Assembly: GCF_001644025.1 (NCBI RefSeq)
Contig: NZ_LUUK01000196.1
Coordinates: 1 to 64,000, forward strand
From: Methylomonas koyamae
GTDB taxonomy: Bacteria; Pseudomonadota; Gammaproteobacteria; Methylococcales; Methylomonadaceae
Direction of reading: 5' to 3'
DNA: 64,000 nucleotides
In this document: positions 8,775 through 16,757 of the stretch, one piece after another
How positions within the stretch are numbered: position 1 is the first letter of the stretch
Layout: every line of letters starts with the position of its first letter
Translations under genes and position numbers: made by a program
The notes under the pieces: model-generated
What the model saw: only the letters and a program-made list of their open reading frames with translations
Databases searched by the model: none
Told to the model about the DNA's origin: nothing

Positions 8775-9536
8775 TTAATGTCTGATTTTGTAGCCGCTCT
8801 TGAAGACCCACCAGACGAAGCTCAGACAAATCACCAGTAAACCGCAAATCATTCCGATACTGACGCCGACGTTAAGGTCGGCAACACCATAGAAACTCCA
8901 GCGAAAACCGCTGATCAAGTAGACCACGGGGTTGAACAAGGAAATCTTCTGCCACAGCGGCGGCAGCATGTTAATCGAGTAAAACGCGCCGCCCAGAAAG
9001 GTCAACGGCGTGACGACCAACATCGGCACCACTTGCAGTTTCTGAAAACTGTCGGCCCACAGACCGATGATAAAGCCGAACAAGCTAAAGGTAATCGCCG
9101 TCAGTAACAGAAATCCGACCATCCACAGCGGATGAGCGATGTCGTAAGGCACGAAACAACGGGCCGTCGCCAAAATCAGCAAACCCAGCATCACCGATTT
9201 GGTCGCTGCCGCGCCGACGTAGCCGAGCAATACTTCGATCCAGGACACCGGCGCCGACAGCAATTCGTAAATCGTACCCGCCCATTTAGGCATGAAAATA
9301 CCGAATGAAGCGTTGGAAATGCTCTCGTTCAGCAAATTCAGCATCACCAGACCCGGAATGATGAAGGCAGCGTAACTGACGCTGTCGATGTCGCCCATCC
9401 GCGACGCGATCGCCTTGCCGAACACGATGAAGTACAGCGACGTGGTGAGCACCGGCGCGGCGACGCTCTGGGCCAGTGTGCGAAACGTGCGCGCCATTTC
9501 AAAACGGTAAATCGCGCGAATGCCGTAAACGTTCAT
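8775..9536 (-). CDS. ABC-2 type transporter permease (YadH-like)
   Basis: This 253-aa integral membrane protein has about six hydrophobic segments and the ABC-2 permease layout. A conserved loop, [20 protein letters not shown], is followed by [17 protein letters not shown] near the C-terminus. It overlaps the upstream ATPase gene by 4 nt, so the two are translationally coupled and form one transporter. The pair resembles YadGH of Escherichia coli; the substrate is unknown. Family members export lipids, polysaccharides or drugs. Confidence 0.9.
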   Translation of the reverse strand: MNVYGIRAIYRFEMARTFRTLAQSVAAPVLTTSLYFIVFGKAIASRMGDIDSVSYAAFIIPGLVMLNLLNESISNASFGIFMPKWAGTIYELLSAPVSWIEVLLGYVGAAATKSVMLGLLILATARCFVPYDIAHPLWMVGFLLLTAITFSLFGFIIGLWADSFQKLQVVPMLVVTPLTFLGGAFYSINMLPPLWQKISLFNPVVYLISGFRWSFYGVADLNVGVSIGMICGLLVICLSFVWWVFKSGYKIRH

Positions 9537-10516
9537 GCGCTAGCCTCCTTGGGCTGGTGAACCAGACTGACGAAGATATCTTCCAGCGAGCTTTCGCTGG
9601 AGCGCAGATCCCTGAATTCGATGCCGTGCTCGGCCAACGCGTTGAGCAGTTCGGCAATCCCGGTCTCCTCGGTCTGACTATCGAAGCTGTAAACCAAAGC
9701 CAAGCCGCTCTCGGCGATTTCCAGCGGCCAGTGACTCAAGCCGGCGGGAAGCTCGTCTATCGGCAAGCGTAGCGTTAACGTCAATTGTTTTTTGCCGAGC
9801 TTGCGCATCAAGACGGCTTTATCCTCGACCACGATCAGTTCGCCCTTGCTGATAACACCAATGCGGTCGGCCATGTCTTCGGCCTCTTCGATGTAATGGG
9901 TGGTCAAAATGATAGTGGTGCCGCGCTCGCGCAATGCGCGCACCATGCGCCACATATCGTGCCTGAGCTCGACATCGACGCCAGCGCTAGGCTCGTCCAG
10001 AAACAGAATCGACGGTTCGTGGGACAGCGCCTTGGCGATCAGCACCCGCCGCTTCATGCCACCGGACAGGGCCATGATTTTTTCGTTGCGCTTATCCCAC
10101 AACGACAGATCGCGCAAGATCTTTTCTATGTAGCCGGGGTCGGGCGGCTTGCCGAACAAGCCGCGACTGAAGGAGACCGTGGCCCACACCGACTCGAACG
10201 CATCGGTATGCAGTTCTTGCGGCACCAGGCCAATGCTGGCCCGCGCCGCCCGATAATCGCGGGCGATATCGTGACCGTCGGCGACGACGCTGCCGGCCGA
10301 GGCTTTAACGATACCGCAAATGATGCCGATCAGCGTGGTTTTGCCGGCCCCGTTCGGACCGAGCAACGCGAATATTTCGCCGCGGCGGATATCCAGATCG
10401 ACATTCTTTAAGGCTTGAAAACCCCCGGCATAGACTTTATTGACGCCGCGCACGGCCACGATAACGTTGGTGGACTGGGCTTCCGGCGGCGGGATGTTGG
10501 GCAAGGTCCGTGGCAT
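9533..10516 (-). CDS. ABC transporter ATP-binding protein (YadG-like)
   Basis: The 327-aa ATPase has Walker A GPNGAGKT (residues 53-60), Q-loop VPQE, signature ALSGGMKRR, Walker [13 protein letters not shown] and the switch His in [12 protein letters not shown]-terminal extension of about 80 residues follows the nucleotide-binding domain. It is coupled to the ABC-2 permease by an ATGA overlap and precedes it in the operon. The ABC-2 partner and the DRA-like ATPase type point to export. A 255-nt spacer separates it from the small membrane protein gene upstream in the same orientation. Confidence 0.92.
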   Translation of the reverse strand: MPRTLPNIPPPEAQSTNVIVAVRGVNKVYAGGFQALKNVDLDIRRGEIFALLGPNGAGKTTLIGIICGIVKASAGSVVADGHDIARDYRAARASIGLVPQELHTDAFESVWATVSFSRGLFGKPPDPGYIEKILRDLSLWDKRNEKIMALSGGMKRRVLIAKALSHEPSILFLDEPSAGVDVELRHDMWRMVRALRERGTTIILTTHYIEEAEDMADRIGVISKGELIVVEDKAVLMRKLGKKQLTLTLRLPIDELPAGLSHWPLEIAESGLALVYSFDSQTEETGIAELLNALAEHGIEFRDLRSSESSLEDIFVSLVHQPKEASA

Positions 10517-10771
10517 GGATCGGTTCGATGGAAAGTGGTTGGGAAGGCAATCGACCAGTGATTCCGCTTCCGGGTTCCGGCAATTTAGCGAAGCGGCGGT
10601 CTACCGATCAGATCGAAGGAAGAGGTTGCAGCTAATTCAACACCTTAGGCTGCCTGACGATTCGCACCGCAACCGGCGCGGCTTGGGAAGAAAACAGACC
10701 GCAACTCATCGAGAGACAAGCGGAACGATGATGTTGGCCGTCGAGCGGCGCTCGACAGCCAACGTTACGAA

Positions 10772-11134
10772 TCAGAGTTTTTTGTCGATCAAGACTTGGT
10801 CGTCGATAATCAGCTTGGAAACGCCGCCCAGCGACAAGTGCAAGGTGCAGGACGCGGTTTTAAAATTGGAGTCTTTCTCGCCGACCCATTCCATCGTCAC
10901 GTAAGTAGCCTTATCCGTGGAGGTCTTGGACGGAAAGAACACTTGCGTGCCGGTTTTGTTCTCGATCAGTTTCGGGCATTTTTGGTTGGCCATTTCCTGC
11001 ATCGCCACCAGGGCGCGGATTTGCGCCGCCGCCTCTTTTTCTTCGTTGGATTGATCCTTGCTGACGCCGACCAATATGAAGCCGACCACGAATACGCCTA
11101 CCATAGCGATCATCAATTTCTGTGTCTCACCCAT
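10772..11134 (-). CDS. small membrane-anchored protein, 120 aa
   Basis: I place the start at ATG 11134 (MGETQKLMIAMVGVF) because GGAGAG lies about 7 nt upstream. A longer frame to 11266 would add 44 residues that read through the leader. One hydrophobic helix (about residues 7-25, AMVGVFVVGFILVGV) anchors the N-terminus; the rest is a soluble domain with two Cys (CPKLIENKTG and SCTLHLS) that may be disulfide-bonded in the periplasm. I recognise no family. Residues 28-45 are rich in Glu, Ala and Lys and probably helical. Confidence 0.65.
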   Translation of the reverse strand: MGETQKLMIAMVGVFVVGFILVGVSKDQSNEEKEAAAQIRALVAMQEMANQKCPKLIENKTGTQVFFPSKTSTDKATYVTMEWVGEKDSNFKTASCTLHLSLGGVSKLIIDDQVLIDKKL

Positions 11135-11238
11135 TGTAGCTCTCCTCTCTCTATTGTAATTATTTTCGGCGAATCCGAAGTATTGCCCTTCGGATTCTAT
11201 GCTAAATGGCTGGCAGCGGCAATCGAAGTCGACCGCCG

Positions 11239-11649
11239 TTATTGCGGGTCGACCTGTTCTATCCAATTGCCCAGGTTATAGTAGTTGGTGATACGGGCGA
11301 CCTTACCGTCGCGAATGTCGAAAAATGCGCCGGCCGGCAAGCGATAGGTCTGGCCGTTGGCTTCCGGCAGACCTTCGTCGGTGTTCAGGTATTCGCCCAA
11401 AACGACGAACTCGGCCGCGCCGCGGGTACCCGTTTCATTGGCCATCACCACCATGTCCACCAGTTGCTCTTTATAGTGGTGATTCATTTTTTGCATGAAC
11501 TGACCGAAGGCTTCCTTACCTGTTTCGCGATCGCCTTGGTTGATGTCATGCACGACATCGTCGGTCAGCAGGCTCAGAAAGCGGTCCATGTCGCCATTGT
11601 TGAACGCTTGGTAGTAGTTCTGAATCAATTCGATCGCTTGCTTTTGCAT
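11239..11649 (-). CDS. SnoaL-like/NTF2-fold ketosteroid isomerase-related protein
   Basis: The 136-aa protein starts at ATG 11649 (MQKQAIELIQNYYQAFN); an upstream in-frame start gives a basic, unlike extension. It shows the NTF2-like pattern: YYQAFNNGDMDRFLSLLTDDVVHDIN, then HHYKEQLVDMVV, and the late GAFFDIRDGKVARITNYYN strand. Family members are isomerases, hydrolases or simple ligand-binding cones; no catalytic assignment is possible here. It lies just downstream of cobO in the same orientation, 67 nt from its stop, and may be cotranscribed with it, though no functional link to cobalamin is apparent. Confidence 0.75.
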   Translation of the reverse strand: MQKQAIELIQNYYQAFNNGDMDRFLSLLTDDVVHDINQGDRETGKEAFGQFMQKMNHHYKEQLVDMVVMANETGTRGAAEFVVLGEYLNTDEGLPEANGQTYRLPAGAFFDIRDGKVARITNYYNLGNWIEQVDPQ

Positions 11650-11716
11650 GGCATTACCCGTCGGGAAAGGTGTTGAAAAGCCGGCGATTCTGCCAGAAAA
11701 CCGCTTTTTTTTCAGC

Positions 11717-12253
11717 TTAAAATTCGACGCCCTGCTCGGCTTTGATGCCGGTTTCGTAAGCATGCTTGATACGAGTCATTTCAGTGACGGTATTGGCGAC
11801 CGCAATCACTTCCGGGGCCGCGTTGCGGCCGGTCAACACCAAATGCAGCCAAGCCGGTTTTTGGTTTTTTATGAAATCGGCGATTTCCGGGCCGCCGATC
11901 CAGCCGTAGCCGCAGCAATAATTGATTTCGTCGAGAATGACCAAATCGAACTCTTCCGAAAGGATTTTTTGCTTGGCGAATTCCCAAATGTCGCGGCTAG
12001 TCTTGATGTCCTGCTCCGGATTTTTGGTATCCCAGGTGAAGCCGTCGCCCAACGCGTGCCACTCGATATTGTCGAAACGTTCGGCCGCGCGTTGCTCTCC
12101 GGTCTGCCATTGGCCCTTGATGAATTGAATCACGCAAACCTTCATGCCCCAACCGGCCGCGCGGAACACCATCCCGAACGCGCTGGAGGATTTGCCCTTG
12201 CCCTCGCCGGTGTGGACCAACACCACACCCTGTCTTCTATCTCTGGTTTTCAT
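11717..12253 (-). CDS. cobO: corrinoid adenosyltransferase (CobO/BtuR type)
   Basis: The 178-aa enzyme adenosylates cob(I)alamin or cobyrinic acid diamide using ATP. The CobO signature is clear: P-loop HTGEGKGKSSSAFG near residues 14-27, RAAGWGMKVCVIQFIKG, LVILDEINYCCGYG and LVLTGRNAAPEVI. Length is typical for the family. No other cobalamin gene is nearby, so it may serve salvage of corrinoids, or the rest of the pathway is elsewhere. The ATG is preceded by AGAGACC. Confidence 0.93.
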   Translation of the reverse strand: MKTRDRRQGVVLVHTGEGKGKSSSAFGMVFRAAGWGMKVCVIQFIKGQWQTGEQRAAERFDNIEWHALGDGFTWDTKNPEQDIKTSRDIWEFAKQKILSEEFDLVILDEINYCCGYGWIGGPEIADFIKNQKPAWLHLVLTGRNAAPEVIAVANTVTEMTRIKHAYETGIKAEQGVEF

Positions 12254-12430
12254 GGTCTCTGCTTCGTGATCTCCCGGCGACGCCAGGGTTCACGTGCATT
12301 GTAACAATTAAACGGCGCGGGACGGACTAAGCTACCGGCTAACGCTTGAGCTGCTCACGAATGGAAACCGAACAAAACCAACGCCAAACATCCGACAGAG
12401 AAACCCATCTAGCCAGCGACCGCCGGCGCT

Positions 12431-13273
12431 CTAAAGTGCCTGGGTGACTCGTCGTTTGTCGCTGACCAAGGTTCCGAATAGCGCCAATCCGCCGGCAAAC
12501 AGCCAAACCGCGGCCGGTAGCGGCACCGGCGCATAACCGTATCCGCTGTCGGTCAGCAACTGATAACGATTGTCGGCAATCCCCAAATACACCAATCCGG
12601 TGCTCCCGAAATTGGCGGACGATTGGGTCGCCGTGGGTTTGAAGTAGCTGCTGGCGCTCGCGCCCACTTCCAGGAAGGCATCCAGCGAAATCAACGTATT
12701 CACCGGCACCGAAAACGTCGCGACGCCGGTGCAAGACGGCGTCCAAGAGCAGTTGAAACTGCGCGGCGTGTATCCATTCTCGGAGAACGAGATGCTATCG
12801 CCGGTACCGAGTTGGACGCTGCCGCGAGCGGTCGCCGAACCGGACAATCCCCCGGATACCAGATACGTCAAGGTCAAATCGATATTGCGGCCGCTCGGTC
12901 CCGCCACGCTAAAGTGATCGGAAAACGATACCTTGCTGCTACCGCTGGCGACATTGGCGGCATACGCGGTCGCGCTGGCGTTGGCGGTGGCTTTCAAGAT
13001 ACCGGCGCTGACGAAGCCGCTGGCGGACGAGCGATACGTTTCAAGGTTCGAGCCTGGACCGCTCCTCGGATCGGGTACTTGATACAGCGCATCCACCGCG
13101 TACGCGGAGGGGCCGTTAACGTTATCTATCACCTTGAAGTCGGAATCGTAGGACGGGCTGCCATAGGCGGCGTTGGCGCTAGCCGTCACGGTTAACGAAG
13201 TGTTGTAGGCATTAGCGGCCGGCGCGTAAACGAATGGGGCGCACAACGGCAACAAAAGCACAAAGCGATTCAT
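12431..13273 (-). CDS. PEP-CTERM exported protein A
   Basis: The 280-aa protein has an N-terminal signal peptide (VLLLPLCAPFVYAPAANA). A Ser/Thr/Ala/Gly-rich extracellular domain with few Cys follows, with CSWTPSCTG as one possible disulfide. It ends in a PEP-CTERM sorting tail: VPLPAAVWLFAGG, a hydrophobic helix, then the basic DKRR. Exosortase would cut at the tail and anchor or release the protein at the cell surface. No exosortase gene is in the window. It is next to a second PEP-CTERM gene in the same orientation, 79 nt apart, and the two are not close copies. Confidence 0.85.
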   Translation of the reverse strand: MNRFVLLLPLCAPFVYAPAANAYNTSLTVTASANAAYGSPSYDSDFKVIDNVNGPSAYAVDALYQVPDPRSGPGSNLETYRSSASGFVSAGILKATANASATAYAANVASGSSKVSFSDHFSVAGPSGRNIDLTLTYLVSGGLSGSATARGSVQLGTGDSISFSENGYTPRSFNCSWTPSCTGVATFSVPVNTLISLDAFLEVGASASSYFKPTATQSSANFGSTGLVYLGIADNRYQLLTDSGYGYAPVPLPAAVWLFAGGLALFGTLVSDKRRVTQAL

Positions 13274-13352
13274 AAATTACCTCGGTATTGATGGTTAGTA
13301 ATTGGAGATGGGATGGCCGACAAGGCGTATGCGAGTAAGGATTTCGGGTGCA

Positions 13353-14141
13353 TCAAATCCGCACGGATGTTGAACGCTGCCGGAGACGAAGCCAGCCCGG
13401 CGCCAATAGTGCCGATCCGAACAACCAGGCCGAGGCCGGTAGCGGCACTTGAGAAACGCCCGAGACGTTCGCATAGGCGTGGCTAGTCACCTTAAAGGAG
13501 ATGCGGCCGATACTCGTGGTCGGTAGGGTGACCGATAAGGTCCCCGACGCCTGGGTCGGCACTTGTCCGACCAGATTGGCGTTCAGGAATAGATCCTTAC
13601 GGCTGGACATAGCCTGGTTGGGGTCGCCGAAATCGTTGACCACCAGCAACACCCAAGCCGCCGCTACGTCATTCATCTCGCTGCCCGGCACCAAGCCGAT
13701 ACTCATGCTGTAATCGACCGAAAAGGTGGTCGCCCCCGTTCCGGACCCGGTGAAACTGCCGGTGCGATAGCTCTCGGTCGTCACCGCGTCGCCATAGGCC
13801 GGATCGCTGTCCTGGGAATAGGCATGCAGCAAGTCCGGATCGACATCGGCTTTCGAGATCAGGGAACGAATCCCGCTCCCTGTTTGCAGGCTGGTTAACG
13901 GCGTCACCCAATCGGATGAATAGGTGCCATCGCCGTAAGGGGTGTCCAGGCGAGTATCGACGCGTGACGACCTGTCGTACCAAGCGATTCCGGCGTTGAC
14001 ATCGGTGCCGGACGTCACGCGAAAACTACGCCAGTCCACGCTTACCTCCGCGGTCGAGCTGGCGCTGCCGGCCGCGGCGCCGTGATTGAATGCCATCAAA
14101 CTCAGGATGGAAATTGCGAGTACGGTCTGTTTGAGTCTCAT
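13353..14141 (-). CDS. PEP-CTERM exported protein B
   Basis: The start is placed at ATG 14141 (MRLKQTVLAISILSLMAFN), which begins a standard signal peptide ending near GAAAGSASS; an AAGGG-like site lies upstream. The 262-aa product has a Ser/Thr-rich beta-type domain and ends with VPLPASAWLFGSALLAPGW and basic LRLRQR, the exosortase recognition tail. The function of the central domain is unknown; surface or matrix proteins are typical. It is divergent from the PfkB kinase gene, sharing a 221-bp promoter region that holds a palindrome. Confidence 0.83.
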   Translation of the reverse strand: MRLKQTVLAISILSLMAFNHGAAAGSASSTAEVSVDWRSFRVTSGTDVNAGIAWYDRSSRVDTRLDTPYGDGTYSSDWVTPLTSLQTGSGIRSLISKADVDPDLLHAYSQDSDPAYGDAVTTESYRTGSFTGSGTGATTFSVDYSMSIGLVPGSEMNDVAAAWVLLVVNDFGDPNQAMSSRKDLFLNANLVGQVPTQASGTLSVTLPTTSIGRISFKVTSHAYANVSGVSQVPLPASAWLFGSALLAPGWLRLRQRSTSVRI

Positions 14142-14247
14142 CGTATTGCCCTTGGTATAACCGTTAACGGTTGAATGGAAGCGAAAAGCCACTACCGCGA
14201 TCAAGCGCTACGAATTTGGCATATCGTCGCGACTTTATCACTCAATT

Positions 14248-14268
14248 TGGTATCTATTTTAGATACCA
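14248..14268. promoter_or_regulatory. perfect 9-bp-arm palindrome, candidate GntR operator
   Basis: Arms TGGTATCTA (14248-14256) and TAGATACCA (14260-14268) are exact complements with a 3-nt AT-rich centre. It lies 94 nt before the GTG start of the PfkB kinase and 106 nt before the PEP-CTERM gene on the other strand. UTRA-type GntR regulators often bind sites of the form TGGT..ACCA, and such a regulator is encoded 1 kb away, next to the kinase. The assignment is an inference from position and sequence shape. Confidence 0.5.
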
Positions 14269-14362
14269 TAGAAATACCAGTTACAAATTTCGGTGTCAAT
14301 CGTGGATTATTGATTTCGATCCGGTAATATTTCATGGATTCTTTTGCTGCTGGGGAGTAAGC

Positions 14363-15325
14363 GTGTCCATCCTGGTGTTAGGCAGTTACGTCCAGGCCCA
14401 TTGCCTGAACGTCGAACATTTGCCGGCGCCCGGCGAATCCCTGGCGGCCGAGAGCTTGCTTTCCGAACACGGCGGCAAGGGTTTCAACGTCGGCGTCGGC
14501 TTACATAGACTCGGCGCCGAAGTAAGTCTGCTACTGCCGCTAGGGCGCGACGCAGCAGCGGACAGCGCGTCGCGATGCTTGATGGCCGAAGGCATGAATG
14601 TGGACTGGCTATTGCGGATTGGTGACCAATCCGGATTTGGCGTGGGCTTTATCGGCCCGAGCGGCGAGAATTTTCTAGCGGTCTATCCCGGCGCCAACGC
14701 GCTGTTGGACGCCGGCCATGTCCGGCAAGCCATCGTCGCCCTGCCCGGTTTGGCGTTGATGTATGCCCAATTCGAAATTCAGGACGCGCCGATCCGCGCG
14801 GGATTCGAAATCGCCCGCCAACGCGGCATGGCAACGATGTTGAATCCGTCACCGTGGCGAGCGCTGGATCCTGAAATATTGGCGTTGACCGACATTCTGG
14901 TGCTGAACCAAACCGAAGCCGCCCATTTGTTTAATCTCAACAATGACGGGATAGAGCCGGCGCAATGCCTACTTGAATTGGCGACCAGGGCAAAACGAAT
15001 CGGCTGGTCCGGCAAATTGCTGATCGTCACCTTAGGTGACCAGGGTTGCGTGGCTTTGAGTGACGGCCGCGTCTGCCGGCAAGCGGCCTGGCCTATCGTT
15101 GCAGCGGATACCACCGGAGCCGGCGACGCCTTCAATGCCGGATTGGCGATCGGTTGGTTGGAAACGCATCGGGCGGAGGACGCGCTGTTAAAGGCTAGCG
15201 CGTGCGGCGCTTGGGTCGCGGCCCGCCCAGGCGTCCTGAAGAGTTTGCCGACCGGCGCTCAGATCGAGCGCTTTATTGCGACCAATCCGATACCAATAAA
15301 CCAATTAGTCCGGCCGAATTTTTAG
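14363..15325 (+). CDS. PfkB-family carbohydrate kinase (ribokinase-like)
   Basis: I start this gene at GTG 14363 (VSILVLGSYVQAHC) because GGGGAG lies 7 nt upstream and the protein then begins like other family members. A frame to ATG 14171 would add 64 unlike residues and cross the palindrome. The 320-aa product shows the PfkB motifs: GGKGFNVGVGLHRLGAEV near the N-terminus and DTTGAGDAFNAGLAIG with the catalytic Asp. It phosphorylates a sugar or nucleoside; ribokinase-like is the best guess. Its 3' end overlaps the convergent gntR gene by 21 nt. Confidence 0.88.
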   Translation: MSILVLGSYVQAHCLNVEHLPAPGESLAAESLLSEHGGKGFNVGVGLHRLGAEVSLLLPLGRDAAADSASRCLMAEGMNVDWLLRIGDQSGFGVGFIGPSGENFLAVYPGANALLDAGHVRQAIVALPGLALMYAQFEIQDAPIRAGFEIARQRGMATMLNPSPWRALDPEILALTDILVLNQTEAAHLFNLNNDGIEPAQCLLELATRAKRIGWSGKLLIVTLGDQGCVALSDGRVCRQAAWPIVAADTTGAGDAFNAGLAIGWLETHRAEDALLKASACGAWVAARPGVLKSLPTGAQIERFIATNPIPINQLVRPNF

Positions 15326-16111
15326 ATTGACCCGATAGGTGTAGGCGTCGCCGCGAAAAGTGCCTTCGACATATTCAACGATCTGGCCGTTGTCGGCGTG
15401 GGTTTTCCGTTTCAACAGCAAACAGGGTGCCGGCTCGGCGAACCCGAACACCGCTGCTTCGACGTCGTCGCAAAGCACCGCCTCAATGGTTTGCTCGGCA
15501 TGCACCAAACCCAAATCGCAAACGGACTCCAAATACTGGTAGGCTGAACCTTCGCCATCCCAATCGGCCAGCGCCGGCGCCACGGTTAAATCGTACCAGG
15601 CCACTTCGCGCGACAGCGGCATGCCGTCGCCGAGGCGCACCCGTACCAAACGTAGAAACCGCGCCGATGCCGGCCGATTGAATAGCGAGGCGATGGTCCG
15701 ATCGACAACGACCCGGTGCTCCAGGATTTGGGTGGATGGCGTGATCCCGAGCTCGCGCATTTCCTCGGTAAAGCCTTTCAACTTCCCCATCTCCGGATTG
15801 ATGCGCGCCGGCGCCTTGACTTTGGCGCCGGAACGGCCGTGGCTGGCGATGCGATCCTGCGCCCGCAATTCTTCATAGCAGCGTCTGACCGTGGTCCGAC
15901 TCAGCGCCAAGGCTTCGGCCAACGCGCGCTCGGACGGCAAACTGAAGCCGTCTTCCAATTCGCCGGACTGAATCATGTCGGCGATGCGTTTTTGCAATTG
16001 CTTGTATACCGGCTCCGATACGCCGGCATTCGGACGAATTTTCTCGATGAAGGCCGCACTGTCGTTGGCGGCCAAAGAACCGGTACTGATGCCGTCGGAC
16101 GCGATTGCCAC
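15305..16111 (-). CDS. GntR-family regulator with UTRA ligand domain
   Basis: The 268-aa protein starts at GTG 16111, with GGGAGG about 8 nt upstream. The winged-helix part (about residues 33-97) has PVYKQLQKRIADMIQSGEL, the LPSERALAEALALSRTTVRR recognition region and a Gly-Ala wing. Residues about 115-265 form a UTRA domain, which in HutC/FarR/NagR-type regulators binds a small metabolite, often a sugar phosphate. It is downstream of the SemiSWEET gene (19-nt gap) and convergent with the PfkB kinase. It probably controls both, with the palindrome at 14248-14268 as candidate operator. Confidence 0.88.
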   Translation of the reverse strand: MAIASDGISTGSLAANDSAAFIEKIRPNAGVSEPVYKQLQKRIADMIQSGELEDGFSLPSERALAEALALSRTTVRRCYEELRAQDRIASHGRSGAKVKAPARINPEMGKLKGFTEEMRELGITPSTQILEHRVVVDRTIASLFNRPASARFLRLVRVRLGDGMPLSREVAWYDLTVAPALADWDGEGSAYQYLESVCDLGLVHAEQTIEAVLCDDVEAAVFGFAEPAPCLLLKRKTHADNGQIVEYVEGTFRGDAYTYRVNLKIRPD

Positions 16112-16130
16112 CGTTCGAGCCTCCCGATAC

Positions 16131-16400
16131 TTAGCGTTTGCCTAGCAGGTTTTGCACTTTGACCAACAATATCGACGCCGCCAAGACTAAGGTCACCGCA
16201 TTGGCGGCAATAATCGCCACATTGCGCAAGTACAAACCATAGATCAACCACATCAATACCCCCAGCGTGAACATACTGTACATGCCCAGCGATAGCGAAC
16301 CGGTATCGCGGGTTTTGATCGTCATGATCGCTTGCGGTAAAAACGACAGCGTGGTTAGCATCGCGGCCAAATAGCCGATGAATTCGTAAGAAAATGCCAT
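16131..16400 (-). CDS. SemiSWEET sugar transporter
   Basis: The 89-aa protein has three hydrophobic helices and the single MtN3/PQ-loop repeat of bacterial SemiSWEETs. Helix 1 carries SFLPQ, followed by TIKTRDTGSLSLGMYSMF, and helix 3 is ANAVTLVLAASILL. SemiSWEETs work as dimers and move mono- or disaccharides down their gradient across the inner membrane. The next gene downstream encodes a GntR/UTRA regulator and a sugar kinase follows convergently, which fits a small sugar-handling locus. The ribosome-binding site is weak. Confidence 0.88.
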   Translation of the reverse strand: MAFSYEFIGYLAAMLTTLSFLPQAIMTIKTRDTGSLSLGMYSMFTLGVLMWLIYGLYLRNVAIIAANAVTLVLAASILLVKVQNLLGKR

Positions 16401-16568
16401 GGAAACTTACGGTTGAGAACTTAGTGGAGTGTTGGTTGGAAAACGCGGCTTGAATCCTTCGACGGACAGACAAACTCGGGCGTAAATTTAAACCGCGAAC
16501 ACTGCGGCCACGGTCTTGAATTTAAATGGGCGGCCGGAAAAGGAACTGAAAACCGGTCGTGCAAAATA

Positions 16569-16757
16569 CTACAGATATTCCCGGAGATAATAAGCACCGG
16601 CCAGCAGCACCAGTAGCGAAAACGCCACCAACCAGAAATAGCCGAAAAACATCATGACTTTAACTGGGGTTTCGACGGATTTGCGCCGGACAATCAACCA
16701 GCCCGCCAAACCGGCAAAGCCGGCCACGCCCAGAAAGCCGGCGATGGCGGGACTCAT
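16569..16757 (-). CDS. small two-helix membrane protein, 62 aa
   Basis: The gene overlaps the stop of ftsK by 4 nt (ATGA), which supports real, coupled translation. The product has two hydrophobic helices: [18 protein letters not shown] (about residues 5-22) and [21 protein letters not shown] (about 37-57), joined by a basic linker with [11 protein letters not shown] do not recognise a family. Its position suggests an inner-membrane role, but nothing in the sequence says more. Confidence 0.7.
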   Translation of the reverse strand: MSPAIAGFLGVAGFAGLAGWLIVRRKSVETPVKVMMFFGYFWLVAFSLLVLLAGAYYLREYL

